From: Allacma fusca
Taxonomy: Eukaryota; Arthropoda; Collembola; Symphypleona; Sminthuridae
Direction of reading: 5' to 3'
DNA: 64,000 nucleotides
NCBI GenBank assembly: GCA_947179485.1
Contig: OX359245.1
Coordinates: 66,513,067 to 66,577,066, forward strand
Below are positions 1 through 11,465 of the stretch, in pieces. A program made the translations under genes and the position numbers. The stretch's first letter is position 1, and each line of letters begins with the position of its first letter. Under the pieces are notes generated by a model. The model ran no database searches, was not told where the DNA came from, and saw nothing but the letters and a program-made list of their open reading frames with translations.

Positions 1-2854
1 AATAATTCTTGTATAATGAATTCCTTTAATTTTGTAAATGCTTTTGCGTTTTAGGTAATTAATTATGTATCACTAAATGATATATGTCTTAAAGCTCCCA
101 AGACTACATGTGAATTTGTCTTTTATGGACTGATATTCAGTCATAAATTATTTTCAATTGTTTCATTTGACAATAATGAAAACATCTGGACTGTCTTAAC
201 CTCTATACATACAGTGTGTCACTATCGTCTTGCTGTAATCAGCACTATTGCCCTGCACACAATAAAATCAAGTTAAAAATATAATTTTGTTCTACAGTTA
301 TTCTGTCTTGCATCAACAGTCTGCTTCTGTTTTAGGGTAGCTTTTATAGTGAGTCCCAGCAGTAACCTAATTCTAGCAGCTATATTATTGTTATTCCGAA
401 AGTACACTGTAGTAATTCCTTTTCGATCTGTGTGTTTGTTTTTTAATTATTTTGTATTTCAGCAAACATGACATGCTTTAATTAAAAATTACACTAATTA
501 CAAATAAAACAGTAATTTTTGTTTCCTTCAATGGTGTCAGTGGAAGTTTAGCACTGTGTAAACTTTAGATTTGGCTCACAACTGAATTTTTTTCCAAATC
601 GTTTTTTCCTGCAACAAATACGCGAGAATGCACAACGGTCAATGCTCACTTTCAAATTAAAGGTAATTACATTTGACAGGCTTGCAGCGTTGACAAGAAA
701 TTATTGTCAGAGGATCCAAGGGACGGGTGACAAATTCTAAAATTGTTATGATTCTACTGGTTGCGTATGAATGGTTCTGTCGTCGACAGACCCGAGGACA
801 ACAACACTCAGCCTGCAATAACTCGAGGAGAGTGACAAAGAACAAAATTGCAGAACTGTAGGAAAAATTCCATTAATTTTTCCCAACTATGTGTGGATAA
901 TGAATGGGTGTAGAATCCACTAGGTGTTTTGAGAAAATTAGTGTTTAATTTAATTATCTAACTTCATTTAGGACTTGACAAATTAATTATAAGTTTACAC
1001 TTCAAACCATTTTAGACAAATGTTTTACCAAACACGACAAAACTAACATTTATATTTAAGTCAGCAAAATAAATACTTTGACAAAATTCTAGTAAATTTA
1101 CTTTTAAAATATAATAATGGTCAAAATAAAATAAATAACTTGCAGGAAAAATAATTAGGAAAATGCGGGAAGATTCACGTGTCCACCTCGACTCTCCGAC
1201 TTTAGGACGATGAATGATTCTATATTTTAAAGTTAATTTCAAAGTGGACCCCAATGAATGTCCACGTCGCATCACAAAAACGTTCAGCCTTTAACAATAA
1301 TAATAATTATTATCATTACAACAGTCCCACTTATTATTAGATCTGCATTCGTAGGTACTACTATTTTATAGAGAAGATTAGACAAAAATACAATTATCAA
1401 CGGTCAATATCTAGACTGTAAGCTTTATTGTAAATGTACATACAACTTCATTCAAAATTGAATAGAATTACAACTGAATTTTTAATCTGTGCGTATGCTA
1501 ATGGTACATGTATCTCTCCTGTAACTAACCCCAGTGTCAACAAGCCCACATCATACATCTTGGCACACACGCTTTGATTTAGAGTGTATGTAGGCGTGTA
1601 AATGTGTCCGAGTAATTTACTTAAACGCTGTTGCTCACTCAGCTCAAGAAAGTGCGTTAAGTACTTACATGAAACAACATTACGACGAAGGGGCTGCCAC
1701 TGTCCTGACCCTTTCTGCTCTCATAACAACTAATCTTCAGTACTCTTCTTGGATGTTTAGGAATTTGTAATGATTTCAGAGTGCATGTGTCCACTCAGGA
1801 ATCCACGGACCTTAGGGTTTCTACTGGGGAAAGCTTTCTGCCACCCGCTCCGTTAAGAAATTGTAGGGACGAAATAAATTACATTTGAAAATATTTTAAT
1901 GTCTAAAACATATACTCTTATAGGGAGTGACATAAGTAATAAATATTGAAATTTTGGGGCAGCGAGCTTTGTGTTTGTTCTCAAAATAGAGTTTAATTGT
2001 GTAATGATTACTGCCAAATAACTATCACCTTCAAGTTCTTTGACTTCTATTGAATTAGAAACGTCTTTATGCATGCCAATAAATTATTAATAGCAAATTA
2101 CGATTCAAGGATTTTTGAGAAGAAGCGAAAAAAATAATCTGTGACTAGAACAAAATTGCAAAGTCACCAAGGAGGAAGAGGTATTCGCGCGACGCATCTT
2201 GGTCGATATTGTAACACACACAAATTAAAATATGTACATATACATGAAATAACAAAATAAAAATCACTTCGCCCGTACAAACAGATCGGTAAACAAGAAC
2301 TGTGAGACGTAGCATAGTGCAATAGTTACGAAAGATTTATAATAAATTATTATAGTTACTTTCCCTGAGAATAAATCTTGCAAAATTGTAATAATGACAG
2401 TTATTTTGCATGTAAGATCAAATTTGGGGAGGTGCCCAAAGAAATTTAAGATTATGCTTTAACGGATATTTATATACATATGTAGGTATGCCGGACATGG
2501 TCCTTGCTTGTATATGTAATTATTACAGTTTATTGTTCCAATTTTCACTCCGATTTTGTTTTAATGCATGAAAATTATTGCAATCATCATTGAGAAAATT
2601 TGAAATTCAATAGTATATAGATGTGTTTCAAAACAAAAAAATACATTCCGTTCCAATTCATTGGATGAAGTTTAAATACTTTGAAACTCCCGATACCCGA
2701 CATACTGTCATCATCAGATGTTAAACAGCAAGTATTAAACTATAGTTAGTGTAAAGTGATTTTTGCAGCAAAAAGATCAAGGAAAATACATGATGCGTGA
2801 ACAATATAAAATTCAACTTGAATAAAAAAAACAACTGAAACTAACAATAAGAAT

Positions 2855-5001
2855 CTATCCAGTATATTTGACTACCCGCTTCAAAACAACAACTGGTAAA
2901 CGATGAGAAACGGAGTAGTGCATGCACAATGGCTTGTGAGCCGTGCAACGGTATGCACATGAATTACATTTCAACAGTCCAATATTAGTTTTCTCATCCC
3001 TCAATTGGTTTCTGGGGCATTTCGATTCTCGAAGGGAGCCTTTGGATTTAATTACAGATACGTCATGGTTCCTCCTCTCATGTACAGACAATGTTGTTTT
3101 CCAGTTACAGGAATATGAGCAAAGCTTGCTTACACTTGTGTGATTTACCCGCCATGTGAGTCAATTCATGTTTCTCAAAATTAATTTAATGACCTGTCTG
3201 AAATGTACACTTCAAACACTTGAATTTACTCTCACCAGTGTGTCTTCTGGAATGGCTCTGCAATGTTGAGCGACGTTTGAACGTCCGGTTGCAAAATTCG
3301 CACTGGTAAGGTCTCCTGGCTGAATGAGTCTGCATGTGTCTTCTTAACATGGCATCACTCACACAAGCATAAGAGCAAAGTTTACAGGTGATTGGCTTTT
3401 CCCCCGTGTGAGTACTGAGGTGAAGGTTTAGTCCTGATGAGGAGGTATATTCCTTGACACAGAAATTACATTTGTACGGTCGCTCACCCGTGTGTTTCCC
3501 ACAGTGGGTGAACAGTAAGGCATTGGATTTGAAACCTGAAGAGCACATCTCACAGACAAAACGCCTTTCGTTTGAATGAGTTTCTAAATGTCGTAAGCCC
3601 TGGCGATTATAAAATTGCTTGGAGCAAGCATATTTTTTTTATATTTGTTTAATTTCTTGTTTGAATGAGTCGCCAAGTGCCCTTTCAAATAGTCTTGTAA
3701 ACGGAACTGCGCCGGACAAATATGGCAATTGTGGGGTTTTTCAGTAGTGTGTATCAAACATGGGCCTCTGTATAACCCCAGCCTATATCGTGCCCAGATT
3801 CAAAAATCATCGGCGGCCCCACCTCATAGCCTATAAGCAGAGCTTGTACAATTTAAGCATCCCCCATTTACGGCATCCAACAGCGCTTAGCGGCTTAGCC
3901 TACCCATAATGGTGTATAGGAAAGGCATTCAAGCGAACCCTAGCCTAGAAGGCAGCCCCTCAACCTCAACCTTTCCTACACATAAGCCTATATTCGTACC
4001 CTTCATTCATACATATACATATGAGAAGCAGAGTACCTTTTCTACGTATGTACTTGTGCATGTTCTTACTACACGTTGAGTTGTATTGTCATCCATTCTG
4101 TATTTTTTAACGCAGCCTTCAGCCGCCATTTCAAGTGAATAGTGAATCCGAAAGTAGACGAATCAAAATAAAAAGCAAAGAATAAAAGCGAACCATTAAC
4201 GATAATTCTGAACTTCTGAAGACAAATAAGTTTGTCTTGAAAAATAAATATCTCCGAAGTCCTATGTAATAGCAAGGACGACAAACAATCATTATTTCCC
4301 ATTTGCTCCACTAAATTTAGGGTGTTTTGATGTAGATTTTGACAAACTACTTTGTCCGAAAAAAAGTTTAAAGAATTGACTGTATACGTGGACCATATAT
4401 GCTGGCCTACCTATATTCCGTCTAGGCAATATAGTTTCCGTTAGGCCTAGCCTACTCTAGGCCCATAATGTTCCATTATTTGGCAACTTCCCTATATCTT
4501 CCCTATACGCCCATCACTTTGTGGAGCCCATCCTAGACGCTGGCCTATATTTTATCTCAATTGTTAGCCAGCCTAGCATTTTTGCCTAGATTCCATCCTA
4601 GATCTAGGCTGGGGGCCCATCTTTGGTGTGTATACTAACGTGGGTTTGAAGGTGGGCAAGTTGTTTGAAAGATCTAATGCAAAAATTGCATTTGTATGGC
4701 CTTTCTCCAGTGTGAACTCTACGATGCAACTTTAATGTATATGATGTGATAAACTGGGAAGAGCATTCTTCACATTTGTATGGTTTTTCTCCTTTATGAA
4801 TTTTCCTATGAAGATTAAGTTGACTGGTAGAAGGAAACGCGGAGGAGCACTCTTCACATTTGTATGGTCTCTCACCAGTGTGGACTCTCACATGAATGGT
4901 TAGGTCATGTTTCTTAGTAAATTTTGAAAAGCTGTAGTCACACTGAAATTTTCTTTCTACTTTTGGGACCACGATTATATTTCCAGCCGAATTATTAATC
5001 A
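2855..5001 (-). pseudogene. Broken C2H2 zinc-finger exon, copy A
   Basis: Minus-strand relative of the intact 13-finger exon at 24219-25468. The 5' part (about 4626-5001) follows a pyrimidine-rich stretch ending in CAG, a plausible splice acceptor at 5002-5004. It encodes fingers 1-4, but finger 1 reads C-D-Y-S, so its second zinc-binding cysteine is lost. A transposon at 3755-4625 then splits the array. Fingers 5-6 lie at about 3550-3750 in shifted frames with a T-rich expansion near 3633. Fingers 7-11 are open at 3186-3548. Fingers 12-13 lie at 2855-3091 in another frame. The breaks make a full-length zinc-finger protein very unlikely. C2H2 proteins of this type usually bind DNA in the nucleus; that is family knowledge and the target is unknown. 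Confidence 0.85.
3755..4625. mobile_element. Non-autonomous hAT-like element inside ZNF copy A
   Basis: 871 bp flanked by a perfect 8-bp target duplication GTGTGTAT (3747-3754 and 4626-4633). Its ends are CAAACATGGGCC and, on the opposite strand, CAAAGATGGGCC. ZNF copies B and C read straight through this point, so the empty site is known. An 8-bp duplication plus CANNG-type ends is the usual hAT signature. Both subterminal regions are crowded with short CCTAGCC and CCTATATT-like motifs in both orientations. No transposase-like frame is visible, so it would need an enzyme supplied in trans. Confidence 0.85.
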
Positions 5002-6985
5002 CTGTGGAACAAGAAAAGTAATTAAAATAATATTTCCCGATTAAATTAAACATTTAAGGATTAATTGAAATAAAGTTTTCATTGTGTTACATGAGTAGTT
5101 ACCCGAGTGTTACAAACTGTAGAATATACATACGTACATACTTGACCTACCATGCCGAATCTGCAAAAATTCAAGTTTCCAGATGAAAGTCTGTGAGGTT
5201 CTTGATTTAATTAACGAATTAACCCGTTGAATCAAATAATATAAAAAACACAATAGGGAATCTGAATTTAAACCTCTCTGATTACTTGTAAGATTTCACG
5301 CTGTTATACTCATTGGCTGTTATAATTTTGTGAAATTTCTATATATGTATAGGTTCCCATGGGATGACAAAATACCTGCAAAATATTGAGTTACCACTGT
5401 ATCTTTTTATTATATAATGTATCCGTACTCCTAGGGTGAATTCAATGACTTCAATAAAAAGGAATTGCTATCCAAGTGGAAACCTCTGTATTAAAAATTC
5501 ACTGACACCACTTATAAAATGAGATTTGTTCCGGTGACTGGGTATGTATCTTTTTAATAGAGAGCTGACACTGCTCCTATGATTTTTATGGGTACATTTT
5601 CGTACAGAAGATTCTGGCTCCAACTTTCCTGCGTGTGGTACAGACTGTTCCAGTGAATGTGCAGCTTACAATTAGATGGTAGATACGTTGTAACATAAAT
5701 TGGAAATCTTATGGACTCAAGGACACCTCCAAATATTACGTTACATGACACAATAGTAGTGAAAAAACTGACGTATGTTAATACAGGAGTAGTTACAGAA
5801 AACCTATGCGACCTCACATCTTTCGACGCGATGTCTTAAACATGTAGGGTCAGTGGTTCAATGTAAGCTGACGCAGCATTGTTGAGCAAAGGTGTTGCAT
5901 GTTAATTTTTTGTTTAAAATTATATTGGAACAATTTATAAAGTAAAGCTCAACGTTGATTTACATTCATGAGGTATTTAACTACAACGTATGATTTTGGA
6001 CAACCTCACAATCAGCTAACTTAATTCCTTTGGACAGCCAAAGTTAATTTATGAGAGGGGAGTATTGGAATTTCGAGAACCTTTCTTATGTAGTATGTAT
6101 TATTAAAAATCAAATTTGACAACTGTCGTGCCCAGATATCATTCAACCAATTTATTTGAAGACTGATGATTGTAAGTAAGATTTACATGAAGACACGTTT
6201 ACTTGTGCTAGCAGATACCCGTTACTTTTTGACTGGAGAAAGTTGTCAAAACAATCTACACATTCTTATCACTACTAGTACTGAGGCACAATTATGTATT
6301 CAAATATTCAAAGAATTTAACGTACAAAGAAGCATTCTGAATTAAAATTATCATTATCTGCATATTTTGTATTAACAACACGCACAATTTCTAAAACTGG
6401 CAGAATACAGACCGTCAATTCATTTTCAATTCTGAAGTGCTGAAATATCTTGCATATGTAAAGAGGAAAAAATATTTCTTTAAATGAATACAAGTACGTA
6501 ATTGCACAAAGCATGTATACGAGTAACATAATTACACAAACGTGACTTTAGTAATGCTTATTCTATGCTATATATGTATATATTTCTATCTCACTTTATC
6601 ATCCTTCGGGTTTACAGGTCAACTGGGTTTGTAGATTTCCATGTACTTTGTTTTACTTCAACGAATATTTTGTTACACAGTTCAAGGGAAGAGATGAAGT
6701 AAAACTAATTACATTGGGATGTATAATGAAGGAGGCGCGACTGTCTTGATCCTTTCAGCTTTCTCATCTGCTAGTATTGATCTAACATTTCTATAATATT
6801 TTGCAATCCCTCAAAGTTCTAAATGTATTATGAACCCCGAAATTAACCGATACAAGCACCAGTACATTTTTAAATTATTTATTTTAAGCTGAATGCAATT
6901 TCATTTTGACACAAACACAGCAGAGTTCGTTACAAAATACCGTTAAACTTCGTAAATTATAAACGTATATTAATTTAGACTTAAC

Positions 6986-7222
6986 ACTAAGAGTTAAACA
7001 AACGCAATTATCTTGTGACACACAAATTGAGTTTGTCATTCAGTCATAACCTTCCGTAAGATTTCCCTTTAAATCCTAAGGTTAAAGGTCAGAGTTTCGG
7101 TAACACGATAATCTTAAATTAAAGGCCACTTGTAACTGAGGACCAGTATCGGATCTCACAATCTCCGAAGGGCCATGTCTTCCGAAAATGATATGGCTTA
7201 TTAGACACATCATTTAAGAATT
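6986..7222. other. Gap before the small-ORF cluster
   Basis: Similarity to the ZNF units fades out near 6985. Up to the ATG at 7223 I see only short AT-rich unique sequence with in-frame stops, and no clear promoter or further member of the ORF family. Confidence 0.4.
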
Positions 7223-7516
7223 ATGACAAGTAACTACGATTCCCCACTTGAAGCCACTCTCTGTGTCCTTTCAAAATCAACAAAGATTATTCTTTCCATA
7301 TCAGACCATCATCAGATAACCATTAAAGAATATCAAGGTCCCTCAGAAACCCACGTTTTTAAATTATCAGTCAAACACAACCATATTCTATATCAAAAAG
7401 TATTTGACACTTTAAAAGACCTGTATATTTTTATGCTATCTACCCCTAATGCCCACTTCGGCTACCAAATGGCACAAATCCTACCACACGAAATCATAAT
7501 TGAAGATAGTGATTAA
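7223..7516 (+). CDS. Small ORF 1 of a five-member related cluster, 97 aa
   Basis: An uninterrupted ATG-to-TAA frame of 97 codons. I do not recognise the protein. Its second half has the pattern shared by the next four frames: a hydrophobic beta-like stretch (FKLSV), a lysine/phenylalanine segment (YQKVF), a hydrophobic helix-like run (LYIFM) and then TPN-x3-GYQM. It carries an extra acidic tail ending IIEDSD. There is no signal peptide or membrane segment. It is the best preserved and longest member. A 157-bp gap, in which I see nothing, separates it from ORF 2. Intron-free packing of related short frames is unlike the surrounding genome and more like a compact viral or mobile genome; that origin is inference only. 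Confidence 0.55.
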   Translation: MTSNYDSPLEATLCVLSKSTKIILSISDHHQITIKEYQGPSETHVFKLSVKHNHILYQKVFDTLKDLYIFMLSTPNAHFGYQMAQILPHEIIIEDSD

Positions 7517-7673
7517 TCTTTCTGCATGACTCTCACAGCAGAAAAAAAGATATAAACACGGCCCAGCAACTACGTCAAGATCAACATACGGTATAAAACT
7601 TTCCTCATTATATGACCATTTAAGTAATCGAATGACAAGATTAACATAAGAACATTCTTTTCATTTCGTTTCT

Positions 7674-8335
7674 ATGGCATATCTAGAGAAACAACCTGGA
7701 ATTATAACTAGCTTTGAAACTCCAGCTTCCGATCGCCCTATACTCTGCACGGATTGTATAGAATTCGAACAAATCATTAGAGCTGACGGCTCCACTTTTC
7801 ACCTCCTAAGAGTAAAAAGAGGAGTCCAAATATTTCACAAACACTTTACCACCCACCAGGGGTCGGATTTATGTAGGAAGACGGGAAGAATCTTCCCAGG
7901 GAAAAAAAAATTTCAGCAGGGAAATTTTCAAACGTGATTGCAAACAGGGATTTACAAATCTGTTGACCTTTTTTTTGGCAGGGATTTTTGAAATTGTTGA
8001 GGTGTTTTACTGAAAATGATTTTTGTCAACAGGGATTTTCGAAATTGTTGAGGTGTTTTACGAAAATGCTTTTTTGTCAGCAGGGATTTTCAAATTTGTT
8101 GACCTTTTTTTCAGCAGGGATTTTTAAATTTGTTGGGGTTTATTACGAAAATTGTTTTGTCAACAGGGAGTTTTAAACTTGCTTCGAACAGGGACATCGT
8201 GACCAGCAGGGAAAATAAAAAAAATCTTCCAGGGAGATTTACAAAAATCCGACCCCTGCCACCCACCAGCAACTAATTATATTCCTTTGTACCACCCCTA
8301 ATGTTTCACTAGGATATGGTATGACAGAAGTATAA
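7674..8335 (+). pseudogene. Small ORF 2 of the cluster, split by a transposon
   Basis: The ATG at 7674 opens a frame related to ORF 1. After about 61 codons it is interrupted by the 402-bp element at 7857-8258. The remaining codons, including the shared TPN-x3-GYGM motif, follow the element, and the frame ends at TAA 8333-8335. The duplicated 8 bases account exactly for the disruption, so the reading frame was probably open before the insertion. As it stands, the frame runs into transposon sequence and stops at 7937. The TAA directly abuts the ATG of ORF 3 (TAAATG). Confidence 0.6.
7857..8258. mobile_element. Short hAT-like MITE inside ORF 2
   Basis: 402 bp with near-perfect inverted ends CAGGGGTCGGATTT and a perfect 8-bp target duplication CCACCCAC (7849-7856 and 8259-8266). 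The CAGGGGTCGG-type end is characteristic of hAT elements. The interior consists of repeats of a CAGCAGGGATTTTCAAA-like motif and the related TTGTTGACC and GAGGTGTTTTA motifs. It has no coding capacity of its own; the 62-codon frame at 7988-8176 is just this repeat read as protein. Confidence 0.9.
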
Positions 8336-8581
8336 ATGAGTAATTTTAGACCAGGAATAGCATACGAATTTGAAATTCCCCTAAATGAAATTACCATTTC
8401 CCCTAATTACCACATAGAAACTTCTGACATACTTCAAACTATTAACACGTATATGTATATTTTAAGAATTCGAAAGGGTAGTCAAGTTGGTGAAAATTAC
8501 TTTAACTCTCACCAAGATTTAATGAATTTTCTCACACGCAACCCTCACATAAATTTCAGTCCACCATCCAATGAAAAATAG
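8336..8581 (+). CDS. Small ORF 3 of the cluster, 81 aa
   Basis: ATG-to-TAG frame of 81 codons that starts immediately after the stop of ORF 2 and overlaps the start of ORF 4 by 11 bp. It aligns with the other members by position: YILRIRKG matches LLRVKRG of ORF 2, and ENYFNSHQDLMNFL matches HKHFTTHQ plus the hydrophobic run. The TPN-x3-G motif is degenerate (NPHINFSP). Function unknown. Abutting and overlapping frames are unusual for insect-type nuclear genes. Confidence 0.5.
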   Translation: MSNFRPGIAYEFEIPLNEITISPNYHIETSDILQTINTYMYILRIRKGSQVGENYFNSHQDLMNFLTRNPHINFSPPSNEK

Positions 8582-8800
8582 TTTACCAGTTATTCAAGAA
8601 TATTGGAGAATTCCCATGAAAGACAATGATTATGCCGAATATGAATTAATCAGACTTCATGATAACTCCCTAATTCACCGCCTAACACTAACATTCAACT
8701 CTAAACAATTCAAAAAAGCTTTTATCTCAATAACCAATTTTTTCGATTTATTTACACCCACCCCAACTTATTTTATGGTCAAGGTATGATAGAAATATGA
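8571..8800 (+). pseudogene. Small ORF 4 of the cluster, frameshifted near its end
   Basis: The ATG at 8571 overlaps ORF 3. The frame runs 72 codons to TGA 8787-8789, with the family features FKKAF and a hydrophobic run (ITNFFDLF). Just after this, the family C-terminal motif (PN-x4-GQGM) appears in the next frame and ends at TGA 8798-8800. A single-base insertion or deletion within the C-rich tract near 8757-8765 therefore probably broke the end of this copy. In the shifted frame its stop overlaps the ATG of ORF 5 (ATATGA). Confidence 0.5.
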
Positions 8801-9011
8801 AAATTAACACCTTGTTTTATTATAAGCACCCTCTCATCTACCCCATTACGAGTAAAACGGTTCAAATCTTGACTGTGCCATACATATTTTGACAGTCTCT
8901 TCTTATCAACAACACAAACATCAAAGACAATTTTCCTCGTTTGAAATCCTTATGGAATTTGTGGGACTCACTCCGAATGTTACTACTGGTCAAGACATGA
9001 ACCCAGCATAA
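8797..9011 (+). pseudogene. Small ORF 5 of the cluster, frameshifted
   Basis: The ATG at 8797 opens about 31 codons in one frame. The family C-terminal half then continues in another frame, with a beta-like stretch IHILTV, a Q/H-rich linker, FEILMEFV and LTPNVTTGQDM, to a TAA at 9009-9011. The match to the conserved TPN-x3-G-x2-M motif of ORFs 1 and 2 is clear. At least one frameshift near 8860 separates the halves. It was found by reading frames against ORFs 1-4 and is too broken to appear as one open frame. Confidence 0.5.
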
Positions 9012-9979
9012 AAATCAAGTTCGGTCTCTTTCCTTTACGTTTATATGCGCCAACTGGTCTAAAAAAGGGTATGCTCAATCCTTGATACTATAGATTATAC
9101 ATTTTCTGTAATTTCCCCTTAATTTCCTTATATTTCATTAATTTTTGTTTAAGAAATTTTGGCTCACAATTTATCTTCGCTTCAAGGATCAGTCCATCTT
9201 CCACATGGTGGCGTAACTAAAGTAATACCACATCACTACATAAGTCGTAGGTTAAATCATTAGAATAATTTCTTGGCAGAATATTATAAGCTCTAGCTTT
9301 TAAACAAGGACCCAAAAACGCGGCGAAAAACGTTTTTCTTGAATATATTAGCATTAGGGCATAATCATTAATCACTTTAAATAACATCCAGAAGTAATAA
9401 TAATAATTAGGTACATGATGTATATTTATGAGAATCAAGTTATTAAAAACATTACCTTCCTATATATCAATATTTGACATCAGAATATATGTAGGGAACA
9501 CACAAATGCATTAACCATTTTTCTCTCTAAGAATATAAACAAAAAGAACTCTACAAACACATCTACTATTAACGGACTAGGTATTTTAAGACCACTTATA
9601 ATAAGATAAAGGGACATCAAGTTGGTTACTTCTATTTTTATCAAAGTTGATTCTATAACAAGCATTTCATTCTTAAACTCTTCCAATAATTTCATAAAGG
9701 TATAATGATATCAAAATTATAAATAGATGGTCATAAGTTGTAATATGTCGAGCTAATACTGAATGTTAAAAGAACGTTCTAAAATTTCATACTAATTGTT
9801 AACTTACATTTAAGACATATATAAGAGACATTGTAGTTTCTTCAAAGTTTTCAAATACTGTTTACCGATCTTAAAATCACGGAACTCAGAAAAGCGGCTT
9901 CAGCAACAGAAATTCTAGGAATCTTCGATCTTCCTTCAGGTGTAACTATTAACAGTTATCACCTGGTCTTGTATATAAC
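9012..9979. other. AT-rich interval with no gene seen
   Basis: This interval holds AT-rich unique sequence. Frames of up to about 73 codons occur on the minus strand (9217-9438, 9480-9695) but have no recognisable motif, no relatives elsewhere in the window and biased AT composition, so I do not call them genes. Confidence 0.5.
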
Positions 9980-9997
9980 TATAGTTTCTAGCCATTT

Positions 9998-10164
9998 GTA
10001 TGTATGTATTTTAGGGATTCGCTCTTATTGACTTAATAAGATGAGACTGCTCAGGCCACCAATGGGCCCATTGCAGATTTCCCTTTACAATTTACTGTGG
10101 GCGATTTGCAAAGCGACCTGTTGCAATAGAGTAATACAACAGGTCACTTGCTTTCGCCTTTTTT
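9998..10164 (+). mobile_element. SINE-like or small-RNA retroposed insertion
   Basis: A 167-bp sequence lies between two identical 18-base copies of TATAGTTTCTAGCCATTT (9980-9997 and 10165-10182). A duplication that long is typical of target-primed insertion by LINE machinery. The 3' end is a T-run (TTTTTT) like a pol III terminator, with no A-tail. Just before it is a hairpin with a 9-bp perfect stem, GACCTGTTG / CAACAGGTC. I do not recognise the RNA, and clear tRNA A and B boxes are not evident. Confidence 0.6.
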
Positions 10165-10337
10165 TATAGTTTCTAGCCATTTACTAAACATTGATGGTCA
10201 AATTAAAATACTATTAATTCCTCGATTCAAATATTGTATATTAATAAATATTGATTCTAACATTATCTGGAAAATTTTACAACAATTGCTACCTTAATTC
10301 AAATGTAAACATATCCAGTTAAAGTAAGAGTGTACCA

Positions 10338-10727
10338 GTGCAAGCAACATGCGCGTCCTTCGTGCCGTCAGCAGTCCATTCCCAATCCACCCCCTCAAAT
10401 GTTCCAAATAAAATTGGAGATGTAGAACCACCTGCCATTCAACTCCTTCGACTACAGCTCGAAATACAGAAAACCATAGAAAAAATCACACCATTCGAGC
10501 AAACTCTCCCATATCAGAACATTTTAATTAACAGACTGTTAATAGACTGTGTTAAATTCATTCTCTCTGCCAATGGGCTAATCAGAGCCCACTACACGGA
10601 AGAGTTCGAGACCTATGCTCAGACTATGAGTAGAATTTTACAATTGCTCGAAACGATCAATCCGGTTAATGCGGTTACAGTATATTGGGGGTTGACTCTC
10701 GAAATGTGTTACCCCGACAGACTTTAA
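10338..10727 (+). CDS. Possible terminal coding exon, unknown protein
   Basis: An open frame of about 130 codons, open from 10323, ends at TAA 10725-10727. No in-frame ATG lies near its start, so it is either the last exon of a spliced gene (CAG acceptors such as ACCAG at 10334-10338 are available) or a fragment. Codon composition is richer in C than the flanks. The translation is mostly helical with a leucine-rich tract (LLRLQLEIQKTIEKI) and a C-terminal segment LLETINPVNA. No family recognised. A weakly similar tail is seen in the remnant at 44476-44754, which I do not consider proof of kinship. The 514 bp that follow, up to 11241, show no gene. Confidence 0.45.
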   Translation: MQATCASFVPSAVHSQSTPSNVPNKIGDVEPPAIQLLRLQLEIQKTIEKITPFEQTLPYQNILINRLLIDCVKFILSANGLIRAHYTEEFETYAQTMSRILQLLETINPVNAVTVYWGLTLEMCYPDRL

Positions 10728-11241
10728 AAATCGTCGCTAGTGCCGAAATCCGTTGCCACGATTCCTTGCATCAAAATTAGAATGAAACAAATGAACATAT
10801 AGTTAATTCACGAGTGTTCAAGTTGTTTTGCTTTGAAATGTCGAATATATCAATGCATGCAACAATATTTTTATAAAGTGCTTCAGGCCTAATGTCGTAA
10901 ATATAAATGCTCTCAGAATGTGTAAATATGTGATAGTATTATATTATTGACTAAGTGCTTTCCCATCCTCTTCTTTCTCACCTGCACGACTTCATTAGTG
11001 TTTTCGCGTAGTGTTTTTGCGTTCATAGTGTATCTATTCTCCACAATTCAATTGGTTTTAGGTGATTCGAATATAATTTCCGGTGTAGTAATTTAAACAT
11101 ATTCTCTAGCAACAGAGAGCGATGATAGCCCCATTTCGGATATTATAGGTTGTTTAGGCACACCGATTTCTTTCTTTTGCTGTTGTAATAGTGGCATCAA
11201 TTTTTCCTAAAGTGGATAACGGAGAGTAAAGAGTGACTCGT

Positions 11242-11465
11242 ATGAGTCACCGCGGTTACAAGATAGGTAAGATCCACGCAGACCACAATATTCGAAACAA
11301 TATGTCAGCACGACTGACTTACAGCAACCAGCTTCCAAACTTTTACCAAATGACGATGCCCACCGATTTGAGGCCGTACATAGTTTAGACAGAAGAATTG
11401 CAAGCTGCATTGTTATTAGAATTGAATCAAAGGACGAGATTATTTGCTATTCATTTTTATATGGG
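11242..11465 (+). pseudogene. 5' half of an unknown gene split by a transposon
   Basis: The ATG at 11242 starts a frame of 48 codons, hits one TAG (11386-11388) and then continues in the same frame up to the insertion point at 11465. The frame resumes exactly after the 3.1 kb element at 14560 and stays open to 14785. Persistence of one frame on both sides of a transposon, with a single stop, suggests a former coding sequence of roughly 150 codons. It starts MSHRGYKIGKI and is rich in polar residues. The product is not recognised. Confidence 0.4.

Larger units (their letters stand above)
1..6985. repeat. Segmental duplication unit A of the ZNF array
   Basis: Most of this stretch recurs, diverged, in units B, C and D. 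Examples are the block around 160-200 (also at 21317, 30841 and 53320), the block 520-780 (also at 21690, 36380 and 53530), and 6840-6985 (also at 29830 and 42530). The left edge is cut by the window. Outside the zinc-finger remnant at 2855-5001 and the transposon at 3755-4625 I find no credible exon in 1-2854 or 5002-6985. The short open frames there are not preserved between the copies. Bases 1-55 match part of the near-identical repeats at 55326 and 55875. Part of the order differs from unit B: sequence like B 22490-22590 precedes sequence like B 21317, so unit A has been rearranged. Confidence 0.8.

Noticed and set aside
3755-4625. Possible intron of the ZNF gene
   Set aside because: It has an 8-bp target duplication and inverted ends, and the site is uninterrupted in copies B and C, so it is a transposon.
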